A stretch of 64,000 nt of DNA from Yarrowia lipolytica (taxonomy: Eukaryota > Ascomycota > Dipodascomycetes > Dipodascales). The position numbers and the translations under genes are program-made. Positions within the stretch are counted from its first letter, which is position 1; every line of letters begins with the position of its first letter. This document shows positions 44,486 through 53,224 of the stretch, in pieces. Under the pieces are notes generated by a model. The model saw only the letters and a program-made list of their open reading frames with translations, was not told where the DNA came from and did not search any database. The DNA is taken from positions 992,001 to 1,056,000 of the forward strand of contig NC_090770.1 of assembly GCF_001761485.1 (NCBI RefSeq), read 5' to 3'.

Positions 44486-44513
44486 CATGCGTAGTGACCG
44501 CTACAATACAACA

Positions 44514-45647
44514 ATGATTATTCTACTTCTTTTTCTCTCTGTCGCATTAAGTAGTCCAATTATGTTGGACCGGTTTGGCGATAGTATGAACAGCATGATA
44601 CGAGGCAACAATGAGGCGTATGAGAGCGGCGAGACATGTGGGGTGTCCCAGGAGTTTGAACAGCGGCTCGTGCGGTACATGTGGTTCAACAATGTGGCTC
44701 CATGTGTCCCCGAGAAGCTCCAACATCCATTCAAGTGCATAGCCAGAGGCTGCAAGGAGCTGGGGAAACATACAGAGTTGGTCGACATTTTTACTCATTC
44801 AGACAACTTGTTTGATCGCACAATTTCAGGATTTGTGGCGTTGGATCACAAGCACAAGGAGATTATTCTGGCGTTGAGAGGCACTCAGGATGTCAACGAC
44901 TGGGTGACAGACCTGCATCTGAGGCTAGTGGAGCTCCATCCTGAGCATCTGGGAGTATCAAACTTCAACTGTCGCAACTGCCAGGTTGACCTGGGCTTTC
45001 TCAAGGGATATTTGCATTCGTTCCCTGCTGTTGACAGTATTGTTCAGCGTCTGACTGAAAAGTACCCCAACTACCAACTGGTGATTACGGGCCATTCACT
45101 TGGAGGCACTGCAGCTACGCTATTTGGACTTAACTACCGACTCAATGGCTATTCTCCTCTAGTTTTTTCGGCTGGAGCTCCGGCACTGGGAAACAAGCAG
45201 TTTGCCAACTTTGCCGACCGAGTCTTCTGGGGATCTCAGAACCCCAACACGCTCAAGGTCAAGGAGAGAGATATCAAGTTCTGTCGCATGACCCATCTAG
45301 GTGACTTTGTGCCTCGGTTTCCCTTCTGGAACGGGTACCAACAAATGTCTGGAGAGGTGTTTATCAACGACGTGCGAGGTATCTATCCACCCAGGGAGAC
45401 ACTCCAGCGATGCAACGGGCAACAAAACAGACAGTGCTCGTTCGGAGACCAGTACCGCAAGCTGGAAATGAACTTCAAGCCCCACTCGGCGTACTTGGTG
45501 CCTGGAAGCAAGTGTTCGCTCAGTGGTGGGAGAGAGTTGACATTCGGAGAAGTTCATTCAGCAGCGAATGACACAAACAAGGACTCAGACACAGACATTG
45601 AACCAGACATTGAACCAATCTTGATACCTGTCGTGCAAATAGACTAA
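44514..45647 (+). CDS. LIP19: secreted class 3 lipase (LIP family)
   Basis: This 377-aa alpha/beta-hydrolase belongs to the Lip2-type triacylglycerol lipase family expanded in Y. lipolytica. The signal peptide is MIILLLFLSVALSS. The oxyanion motif RGT is at about 122-124, the nucleophile is in GHSLGGT (Ser about 195), the acid in GDFVPRFP (Asp about 264) and the base in KPHSAYL (His about 324). Many cysteines fit disulfides. An ATG nine codons upstream lies two bases after the TATA box (TATATAA at 44479) and so is unlikely to be transcribed; the chosen ATG follows CAACA and begins directly with the hydrophobic segment. The tail is acidic with a DIEPDIEP duplication. The LIP19 symbol rests on remembered gene order near SQS1. 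Confidence 0.85.
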   Translation: MIILLLFLSVALSSPIMLDRFGDSMNSMIRGNNEAYESGETCGVSQEFEQRLVRYMWFNNVAPCVPEKLQHPFKCIARGCKELGKHTELVDIFTHSDNLFDRTISGFVALDHKHKEIILALRGTQDVNDWVTDLHLRLVELHPEHLGVSNFNCRNCQVDLGFLKGYLHSFPAVDSIVQRLTEKYPNYQLVITGHSLGGTAATLFGLNYRLNGYSPLVFSAGAPALGNKQFANFADRVFWGSQNPNTLKVKERDIKFCRMTHLGDFVPRFPFWNGYQQMSGEVFINDVRGIYPPRETLQRCNGQQNRQCSFGDQYRKLEMNFKPHSAYLVPGSKCSLSGGRELTFGEVHSAANDTNKDSDTDIEPDIEPILIPVVQID

Positions 45648-46700
45648 CGGGGACATACCATCCACATAATTAATACAATTGACGTGTACGCTCAAATCTG
45701 AAATTTTGATTTCACGAACTTCATCTGGATATCATATTTGTAAGTGAGTACACAGAAAACACTGACAAAACAAGACAACACGAGTGAAATGACGCGAAAA
45801 ACAAACGACACAACTAACAAAGTGCCCCCCCAAAGCTGCCAAGGCCAAGAACGACAACATGTTGATCGGTATCACCGTCAACAAGGAGGACGACTTCTCC
45901 GGATGGTACCAGCAGATTGCTCGTACATACAGTAGCAATTTTGAACGCTCACAATCTGAACACAAACAGAAACCTGAATACGACTGCAGTTGAACGTAGA
46001 TGATTCTGCGTATCAGTCTAATGGAAGATGGGTATTTGGAAAACTTCTATCTCGATCGTGCCTTCAGAGACGAGTATCTACACACCTCGAGTAAGATTAC
46101 CGGAATATTTAGTGATGATCAAATTAAACCCTACCAAATGTTCACTTTGAAGTATTAGAAGAGAGAGAGGGAGGGAGGCCCTACTACTTGTATGGGCAGT
46201 ACGAAGTTCTGTTGCTACGTAATACAATTGCTCCATTATGGATCAGAAGAGATAGATTTATGACTGCGGGTACTGTACAGTAGTTTTACTTGTCACAAAA
46301 AGGAGTAATTAACCAAGTCTACCCGTTGGGTCTGCTATTGTGTGAAAAAATGTTCTCCCATATTCTAAAATAACAAAGGGCAATTTAGAGTTCCATTTGC
46401 CACTCGATACGACGAACCTTATTTAACAAGCGAGCCAACCTTCGATAGCTCGAAAAAATCATGCATCAAAAAATATTGAAAAAATGCTGATATGTATATA
46501 CCACTTCAATGATTTGATATATATTCCACAAATTATATGTAATAATCTCAATTTTCAACCGCTAGATGAGACGTTTCTCGAATCTGTGACAGAGTTCTCT
46601 CTCTTTCGTTTATGCGAAGATCGCCACTATTTTTGCCACCAATGCAGCTCTGGCGAGGTCTTTCAAAACTTAATACCTCTCCTCAGCTCTATATAAACCC
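45648..46700. other. gene-free DNA holding a prolyl-tRNA-synthetase-like fragment
   Basis: Start of the 13-kb gene-free island. Apart from the fragment at 45826-45918 (separate entry) I see AT-rich DNA, a GA-rich run at about 46158-46177 and no coding frame of substance. Confidence 0.45.
45826..45918 (+). pseudogene. fragment of a prolyl-tRNA synthetase gene
   Basis: A 31-codon stretch reads PPKAAKAKNDNMLIGITV followed by NKEDDFSGWYQQI, matching the start of the catalytic region of eukaryotic class II prolyl-tRNA synthetases (family pattern LIGITxKKxxDFSxWYxQ). The match stops abruptly after Gln-Gln-Ile and random sequence follows. Just upstream is CTAACAAAG (45813-45821), which looks like an intron branch and 3' splice site, and GTAAGTGAG (45741) could be the matching donor. 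No other part of the synthetase is nearby, so this looks like a partial duplication that carried an intron edge with it. Codons are of the preferred, highly expressed type, unlike the flanks. Confidence 0.7.
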
Positions 46701-47860
46701 CCTTCCTGGCCCTGTTTTTCAAGTATCAGAAGTTGACCAGTCTCTCAGCTTCTGCAGAGGGTTCGGTCACTTCGAGAGATGATGACACTGCTGAGCGAAA
46801 GTAAGGAAGCAGTATTGTCTTGCGCGAGCAGACATTCACAGTTCACTCCTACCATGACGCAACTTGAGTTCTCCTTATGTTGCCGAGTTGGAGAGTCAGC
46901 ACACCTCTCTTCATGCATCTATGGGATGGAGCTATGACGAGCAAAGATTCGCAATCTACTCAGGAGTTCCTTCTCTCAGATGGTTCGCAACCACGGGTGA
47001 AATTCCCAGCATGAGCAACACTTTGAGGTCTGCTCTACTGGTCCTGTCGCAAGGCAGTATTCCAGAAGTTGCTGAGCGGAAGCTGCAAAGCTTCTGCTAC
47101 GACGTAACTGTTGAGACTGATTAAAACCATGCGTGAAGAACGCATGAGCGAGTAACTAAGACGTGAAGCTGAGCGTAAGCTACGAAGCTGCCGAGTGAAA
47201 GGAAACCCCTCAGTACATGCACTAAGAGGACGCAGGGTGATGACGAGTTGAAGGCTTAGCAAGCCGCTCATGAATCCTGTCTCCGTGGATATGAAGCTGT
47301 GACGGACACGTTAAACATTGTGTGTCCAAGAGCTCTCCGAAGGTATGGGTAGCTCCCTTGGGTGCAACTCCCTGCATGGATAATAACTCCTGAATGCTTT
47401 GGAGGGATGGACTGTCGTTTGAACAGTCATATGTCTCCTCCATCTGCTGTTGACTTGGTATCAGCACACCAGGAATCACGGTAAAGAGAACCGCTGACAC
47501 ACGATCCGAACCTGATCCAGCTTTTTCCGCCTGAGCATAAGCGTCTGCAAAGACCGCCACCGAGCAAAGTGTTTGTGCCCAACCTGCCAGGCCGCCAGAG
47601 CAAAGAGCCAGAACTAGAGCCGCCGACCGACAAATGCCAATAAAACAACACCACGATGACGCGGAAGAGCCTCCTGGAGCTGTTGATGGTGAAACTCCAC
47701 CAGCCCCCAGAGCAGGAGACGTTGGAAGCGACTGAGACACGTTAAGTTATGCCAGCACAAGAGTGACACTGTGAAACGATGACGACAGCGCGAAGGTGAA
47801 ACTGTGAACTGTGAGAGCAGAATGCCAGCACCTTGAGAGCATGGGCCAGAGCCCATCAGT
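46701..47860. other. unassigned DNA, possibly mobile-element derived
   Basis: Composition is more GC-rich than the usual intergenic DNA, and frames are open for up to 172 codons on the minus strand (47222-47740) and 86 on the plus strand (46864-47124). None resembles a family I know. It abuts the dispersed repeat at 47860-48195. A decayed element is likely but its class cannot be named. Confidence 0.35.
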
Positions 47861-48195
47861 AAGAGCCAGAGTCATGACAATTAGCCAATGAGTGCCAATG
47901 AGCCAATAAGAGCTAGGTGTTATGCAATAAGAGCAGAGAGATCCAGAGCCAACGAGCCAGATCTAAAGAGTCAGAGCTCCGCAGAGGAGCCATACTAAAG
48001 GCAGTCGGAAGTTGATCTTTTTGATCCAAGATTCGCATTCAGAAAGGATGTAGGCAGTCGAACCTCGACACGAGGATGTAGACGAGACCGAACCTTTTAG
48101 TCTATAGAAAAGAGGATGTAAGCAGTGAGCTGAACCTCTGGGGGTTAATATATTATGGACCCATGAAGTCCCACCCAAAATCATCGTCTGTAGTG
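47860..48195. repeat. dispersed repeat copy A (possible LTR relic)
   Basis: Shares an ordered set of words with copy B at 57785-57960: GAGCCAGAGTCAT, GACCGAACCT followed by GTCTAT, GAACCTCT, then TTATGG with AGTC and CACCC. Copy A is longer because of extra GAGCCA-type repeats. Both lack coding potential. A solo-LTR origin is possible but neither ends nor target duplications could be fixed. The divergence suggests an old family. Confidence 0.45.
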
Positions 48196-48430
48196 TTTCT
48201 TGTAAAAGTAGGTTGTGCTGAATTGTAGGATAAGTGTCATGGAATTGCAAGTAGCTTCACTTCTTTAAAGGTATACGAAAAGAGTAATATAAACTTTTCA
48301 ATATCAACAATGAAAATTTCCCGATTGGGTAATATATTACTCATCTAAAGGGAAAAAACTTGGAAAATCCTACTTTTATACTCCATAAATTCTTATATTG
48401 CTATATAATTCCCTAATATATATACTGTAC

Positions 48431-48548
48431 GACTATTTTCAAAGTACCAAGCAGCCCCCACTGCTGGTACTTCGAAAATAGTCGAAGTTTATGACTAGTG
48501 GCTGCCGACACCAACAGCCCCCACTGTTGATGTTTCGACGCTAGTCAT
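48431..48548. repeat. twin dyads with identical CCCCCA loops
   Basis: Two neighbouring hairpins. The first has arms 48431-48454 and 48461-48483 (one mismatch, one bulge). The second has outer arms 48491-48498 and 48541-48548, with an inner stem ending AACAG / CTGTT (48513-48517, 48524-48528). Both loops read CCCCCA closed by CAG and CTG. They are embedded at the edge of a very AT-rich stretch (48240-48430). Confidence 0.65.
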
Positions 48549-48690
48549 GGGTTTGTTCTCATCAGGGCAGCCAGTCCCCCGTTGTGCTTGACGCGCAAAT
48601 AAAAAAAGTAGTGGAAAATCCACTGAGCCCACACCGCAATAATCCGACACCCCACTACACAACTGACATTGTGTTTTGTACACTGAAAAC

Positions 48691-48762
48691 GAGCCGTCAC
48701 CGCAAAAGAGCCAACACCGCAAATAGAGCCAACACCGCAAAAAATAGCCAACACCCGAAAGA
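48691..48762 (+). repeat. tandem GAGCCAACACCGCAAA repeat
   Basis: About four imperfect copies of a 16- to 19-base unit, GAGCC(A/G)(A/T)CACCGCAAA, with variable A spacers. Non-coding context between the twin dyads and the hairpin-rich block. Confidence 0.8.
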
Positions 48763-48960
48763 AAAAAAAGAGCACTGGGGGGCACCCGAGACTTACTTGC
48801 ATCACTGGAAAGAAGCGTCAGACCTTGACCACGTGAGACTGGGGGGCGTGGTCGAAGGGTAAGAAAAGTGGCATCTCTGCGAGATTCCGGTTTCCGGAGG
48901 TCCCCGGCAGAATCCACCGCCTTCGAGCAATTCTTCTGTAAAGGAAATTGAGACACTAGA

Positions 48961-49236
48961 GGGGATGGGGACTCCCCTTCCCCAATCGAGTCCTCACGAA
49001 CGTTTCCTTCCTATTCAAAACTGCCAGAAGAAGCTGAGACGACCCTGATCCGTGGTAGACTCCAAGGAACGGAAACGAGGCTGCTCTATAAGGCCTTGGG
49101 AGGAACTTTCCACCACCCCAACGCTGCATCACCTCCTTTCCGGCCCTGGCTCTGTAACCTCCTTACAGAGTGGGTCCTCCACCGGCACTATGTGCCAAAT
49201 GGAGGGGAACCAAAGCTACCTCCCGCTGTGTTAGTA
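48961..49236 (+). other. hairpin-rich non-coding block 1
   Basis: Four clean hairpins follow one another: 48961-48964/48980-48983 with 48967-48970/48974-48977 (G-run against C-run); 49001-49011 against 49066-49077 (CGTTTCC..TTCC, one bulge); CTCTGTAA/TTACAGAG (49150-49157, 49163-49170); and a compound stem CCTCCA/TGGAGG (49176-49181, 49200-49205) enclosing GGCAC-TAT-GTGCC (49184-49196). Thirty bases after the last stem is CTGTGTTAGTA (49226-49236), also found at the end of block 2. No protein frame is convincing. Orientation is assumed from the shared 3' word. Confidence 0.5.
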
Positions 49237-50110
49237 TCGCTCTAGAGTTTTCAAAGGCTTGCGTGGAATTAGCACATGTCTCTTTGACTGCTCACTTGAA
49301 GTGACACGGACACAAAGAGCTATAGATCGTTAAAACTCACCCAAAAGCCAACCTGAAATGAATGAAGAGGACTGAGTCGATGTCCGTTGATCTAGTCGTA
49401 GAAGATGTGTCATAATAATGTCGTAGAAGTGTCGTGAATGATGTAGTAGATGAAGTCATAGAGTGAGGAGAAATGAGGAAGAAGAATAGAAGGCCACAAA
49501 CATCTTCAGAATAAGGTAAGGTGTAGATGTTACACAGTGGTATAATGTTGTGGCTTCTCACCTTAATTGTATGTTTTGTTAGTCGTTTTACCGTAATAGG
49601 AAAAAAATATAAAATATACACGATGTATATTCGCAGGATATAATCCCTTATCCTATATATATTTTTAATTGTATTGAATAGATGTCACAGTCACAACTAT
49701 CAATATATTAAGGTTGAGATAATGCAATGGAGTGCATATAGTCGAAACTTTGTGAATTGGGCGGGCGATGAGCTATTGATGATTGAATTAGATTCCTCAT
49801 GATTGGACAATAATATTTGCTGTATCTAAAATGGCATTATTGAGAGCTTAGTCAAATAAATTATCAAATTGCAGTAATTTTTGAGGGATTGAGGGAATTG
49901 TTCTCTTTAAATACGCGACCTGGTCTGCAGGAGCATGTGGTCAGAATTTTAGATGCAGACTTATCATTGCGAAAACTAAAAATCAAGGAAACAATGTGAT
50001 GCTTGTACTTGTACTTCTACCAAAGCTCATAGTATCCAGTACTTGTATTAGTTTTCTTCAACAGGTACACAAAAAACATCTGCAGGTCAGATCAGTTCCT
50101 TACACGGATA
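49237..50110. other. AT-rich non-coding DNA
   Basis: Contains short imperfect repeats of GTCGTAGAAG / GATGTAG type at 49394-49460 and a strongly AT-rich segment at 49590-49720. No gene is supported. Confidence 0.4.
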
Positions 50111-50514
50111 TCAATCAACTTTCTTAGGTACTGTACTGTATTTGAAATCCACCTCGTAATGACTAAGAAGTGCTCCCCGCCCCCAGAAAGGTCGACTGAG
50201 ATGGTACATGATGAGATCGAAGTTCGACGCCATCCAGAGGGCTTTATTCTGCTGCAGGAGGTCCCAGATATTGGCCATATCAGAGTTTTCTTCCCGGCAC
50301 TGATCGATGTATGTTTGAATTGGCACCAACTACAGATATACGAGTTGTCGTAATAAGACTATCGGTGGTTTCGAGGTCTCTCTGTCTGGAAAAAACTATT
50401 CAGGCTGGTTATAGGGTCTGGGAGAAAATACTGTTGTATCTTGTTTCCCAGTATCGGACAGGAGAAAAAGGTGTGGGATGGCGTTAGGATCTGGTAGTAT
50501 CTGAGTTTACCCAT
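50111..50514 (-). pseudogene. possible gene relic, family unknown
   Basis: Two minus-strand frames have protein-like composition. One opens at ATG 50514 (MGKLRYYQILTPSHTFF onward, 51 codons, stop at 50359). A second, in another frame at 50111-50329, reads YIDQCREENSDMANIWDLL and later SNFDLIMYHLSRPFWGRG. Aromatic-rich, Trp-containing sequence of this kind is unusual for chance frames. I cannot name the family, and no single intron joins the pieces in an obvious way. A decayed host gene is the most likely reading; chance is possible. Confidence 0.3.
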
Positions 50515-50880
50515 TATATGATGCCAACACCAGCTCTCTTTGCCGTTGTTCCATAAATGGCCCTACCTATTTCCATCCCGCAGGTATGACTCAAGTCAAT
50601 AAGCCTTTCGAAGAGTTCAATACGTCTTAGATGTGGATCGTAGATGATTTACATTAGGTCTAAAACACAGCTGCTCCTCATTGTGGACATTTCGACATCT
50701 GATACTTGGAAAACAAGATACAGTAGCATTTACACAATACAAAGCAACGATTTGGGTTATTAAACATACAGCTCTTGTGCTTCAAGACAATCAATACATT
50801 AATTATATATCCCACCGACACAACCCCAACATCCCCTTAGAATGCATTATCCAGCATTCCCTCCGCCGCCTCTGGAAGAT

Positions 50881-51090
50881 GTGATTGAGAAGACTACAAC
50901 CCGAAGACTCGAGCACTTTCTCCCTCGCAAACAGAGGTGATTGAGAACGAGGGTTCCAGTGCTTTTCCCCTCACACACGGATGTGATTGAGAAGGACACG
51001 CAACCCGAAGGTTCAAGTGCTTTCTCCCCCACACACGGATGTGATTAGAAGGCCAAACAACCCGAAGGTCCAGGATTTCTCCGTCACACA
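50881..51090 (+). repeat. imperfect tandem repeat, period about 46-58 bp
   Basis: Four units begin GTGATT(G)AGAA at 50881, 50937, 50983 and 51041. Each contains CAACCCGAAG (missing in the second), then AGTGCTTT(C/T)(T/C)CCC and CACACACGGAT. Not coding. It is followed by a pyrimidine-rich, CCACC-containing tract to about 51330. Confidence 0.8.
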
Positions 51091-51116
51091 CTCCAAGCAT
51101 CCACAATCCACGGCCG

Positions 51117-51330
51117 ATGGCCCCCCACCACCCCTCATCTTCCACTGCTCATCACCTTCCACCGCCCCTCATCTGCCATCCACCACCCCCTTCCAACTCC
51201 CCTCATCTACCATCCACCACCCACCACCCCTCACTCTCCCCACACCTCCTGTCTTTCAAACAAGCCCCCAAATCCACTCCGACCTTCCACCACCAACAGC
51301 ACCATCTCCTATGCTCCAACATCACCAGTG
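51117..51330 (+). repeat. pyrimidine-rich CCACCCCTCATCT tract
   Basis: About 210 bp consisting almost wholly of C, T and A on the + strand, with repeated CCACC, CCTCATCT and CCATCCACC words. Frames are open because of composition; none is considered coding. Confidence 0.75.
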
Positions 51331-51366
51331 CCAAAATTATCATCGATAAAAAGTAAAAAAGTAAAT

Positions 51367-51796
51367 CTCACGAGCCGGTTCCGCCGAGAACGTGAGTGAC
51401 GCTAGTCTGGTTTCGTCTCTATGCAATCAGACTCCCCTCTTGGGACGCGAAGGGTGATTGCAAGTTGGTTTGAAACTGACTGGGTTGTAGCGTCGTGTCT
51501 AAAGACGAAAATCGTCAGTAGACACGGGTTTTCCGGGGCACTCCCTATGAGACTCTGTCCCTGAGTTCATAGCATGCTTGGAACCTGGGCATGGTTAACG
51601 CACACCCTCCCTGTAAACAAAGTAAATTCCTCCCTGGGATTGAGATGCCCCCCTGGAGACTCTGGCCTGACTGGTGCCTATCCGACACCCTCGGATGACG
51701 CAGTCGTTTGGCTCATAGCTCTTCGGGAAGCACCCGTCTATGACTAGCGCTACCTATGGTAGTAACTAGATCGTAGGACGCCCATCTGTGTTAGTA
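51367..51796 (+). other. hairpin-rich non-coding block 2
   Basis: A chain of stems: CTCACG/CGTGAG (51367-51372, 51391-51396); a long stem with ACGCTA/TAGCGT outside (51399-51404, 51488-51493), GGTTTC/GAAAC-type pairs next, and a perfect TGCAATCA/TGATTGCA inside (51422-51429, 51455-51462); CGTGTCT/AGACACG with inner GACG/CGTC (51494-51526); CTATGA/TCATAG plus ACTC/GAGT (51545-51572); CATGC/GCATG (51573-51593); GACTG/CAGTC plus ATCCG/CGGAT (51669-51705); and CTACC-TAT-GGTAG (51750-51762). CTGTGTTAGTA ends the block (51786-51796). There is no ORF. It shares GACTCCCCT, the TAT-loop stem and the terminal word with block 1. A structured RNA or an element end are the options. Confidence 0.5.
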
Positions 51797-51917
51797 AGTT
51801 GAAAAAATGTGATGGGGAAGACATGGCAACTGTGGGGACTCCTCTTGTAGCTGAGACACTTGGTTGGACGGCGATCAAGGTGCTGGAAACATAGATACCT
51901 GTAGTATGTTGTTAGCC

Positions 51918-51994
51918 TGTGTCGTTATTGTGTCGTTTTTGTGTCGTTTTTGTGTCGTTTTTGTGTCGCGTTTGTGTCACTTATTGTCGTGTTT
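51918..51994 (+). repeat. 11-bp tandem repeat (TGTGTCGTTTT)
   Basis: Seven head-to-tail units of 11 bases; units two to four are identical and the others vary. Because 11 is not a multiple of three, all frames cycle, which produces the spurious frames over this region. Confidence 0.9.
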
Positions 51995-51996
51995 GT

Positions 51997-53224
51997 GTCA
52001 CATGGCTTGGTTGTGGGTATCAGTCGTCGAAAAGCGTGGTCGGTGATCGAGACAGTGTCTGTAGTTGCAGTGTCATGGACCTATGTAATGAAATCAAGGT
52101 ATCCCATGACGTTGTGTGATGTCGTGTGTCGAGCTGTTTGTGTCACAAACACCCGATTTGCGCCACAACGGTGCCAAAAAGTCCCCAGTGGTGCCAGTCG
52201 AACGGAAGAAAGCATAAATACTCACTCAAGCCGCCTCTTTCTTAGCCGGCGACAAAAAGAAGCCGTCTTTTTCCGTGTTCGAGACGAAACACGTACTTGC
52301 GGATTCTTGGCGATGATGGTTAACATGAATAGAGGATTCTGGAGAATCTGTAAATCGGGGATATATTTATATTACACAAACAGACAATTAAGCTATAGCT
52401 AACATGCGACCTTAAATTATGGCCTGATTTTTACGTGCGGGGATCGTATCAAGATGGATTATATAAAACCGCGAATTCGACTCCATTCAACTCCAACTTT
52501 GACGATATCGTTTTTTTGGGTTCGAAGTAGTGCATACTAAAGTTTTCATCTCATTAGTCCCTGCATTATCAACGCTAACCATCAGAAATTATATCTCTGG
52601 TGTTGTTTTATGCCCGATGGAAATAAGCTTCGTGAAAATGGCCTGATTATCTGTTAAAAGTGGCCTGATTATCTTGCAAGTTTATGGCACCGCAAGTTTA
52701 TGGCACACATTTTAAGGTTACTCAACAATTTGTTTATAGCTTAAATGTATTCAACGGATTTCTTAGAAAAGATCATATATGGGCCGTATATCCACTAATA
52801 TCCAACTAACTCTATATATAATTATTTCAACCTGTGGAACATTCTCCCCAGTTGGTGTGTCATGTCGTTTGTGAAGAACTGATTGGGAAGTTTAACGTTC
52901 TTGTGTAAATTCCCAGTATTTCTCAACATATTAACGACATTTTGTTGAGTAATCTTAATCTGGGGTTCCCCTCACTTGAAGAATGGGTATCCTCAGGTGA
53001 GTCTTTGGAGTCACATGACCATCCAATCACTTGAAATACTTGAATCGTGCTCAGCAAGATATTCGAGTATTACGTACGAGTATCGTACGTCGTATGTGCC
53101 GTGGCTGTTGCAAATGCTCTAGATATGAAAGCAGCTTGACAATTTTACCAAATCGAAGAGACTCGGCACTCCCTGGATACAAGCTTCTTGTGTACTCGCG
53201 ACGAAATTTGCAACAGAAATTGTA
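51997..53224. other. gene-free DNA left of the transposon
   Basis: Contains a perfect short palindrome GTTTGTG-T-CACAAAC at 52137-52151, AT-rich DNA at 52340-52860 and duplicated words GTGGCCTGATTATC (52638 and 52660 region) and GCAAGTTTATGGCAC (52676 and 52691 region). No gene and no transposon terminal repeat could be fixed. Confidence 0.4.

Larger units (their letters stand above)
42397..44513. other. 2.1-kb intergenic DNA with a long inverted repeat
   Basis: No supported gene. It contains a pair of 24-base inverted arms (42876-42899 and 42989-43012, 22 of 24 matching, centred on TTGGGCCCATCA) enclosing about 90 bp, described separately. A TGTAC array lies at 43435-43460. At the right end is TATATAA (44479-44485), a TATA box 29 bp before the chosen lipase ATG. 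Confidence 0.5.

Noticed and set aside
44487-44513. upstream ATG of the lipase
   Set aside because: It lies two bases after the TATA box and adds a polar stretch before the signal peptide.
47222-47740. 172-codon minus-strand frame
   Set aside because: Composition is repetitive and matches no family; kept only as possible element-derived DNA.
48240-48550. centromere or replication origin
   Set aside because: AT-rich DNA plus dyads is suggestive, but no known consensus could be confirmed from memory; recorded only as a test.
51367-51796. RNase P, SRP RNA, group I or group II intron as identity for hairpin block 2
   Set aside because: I looked for their conserved core words and found none, so only 'structured, unknown' is claimed.
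51941-52402. 153-codon plus-strand frame
   Set aside because: Begins inside the 11-bp tandem repeat and then runs through DNA without any recognisable protein sequence.
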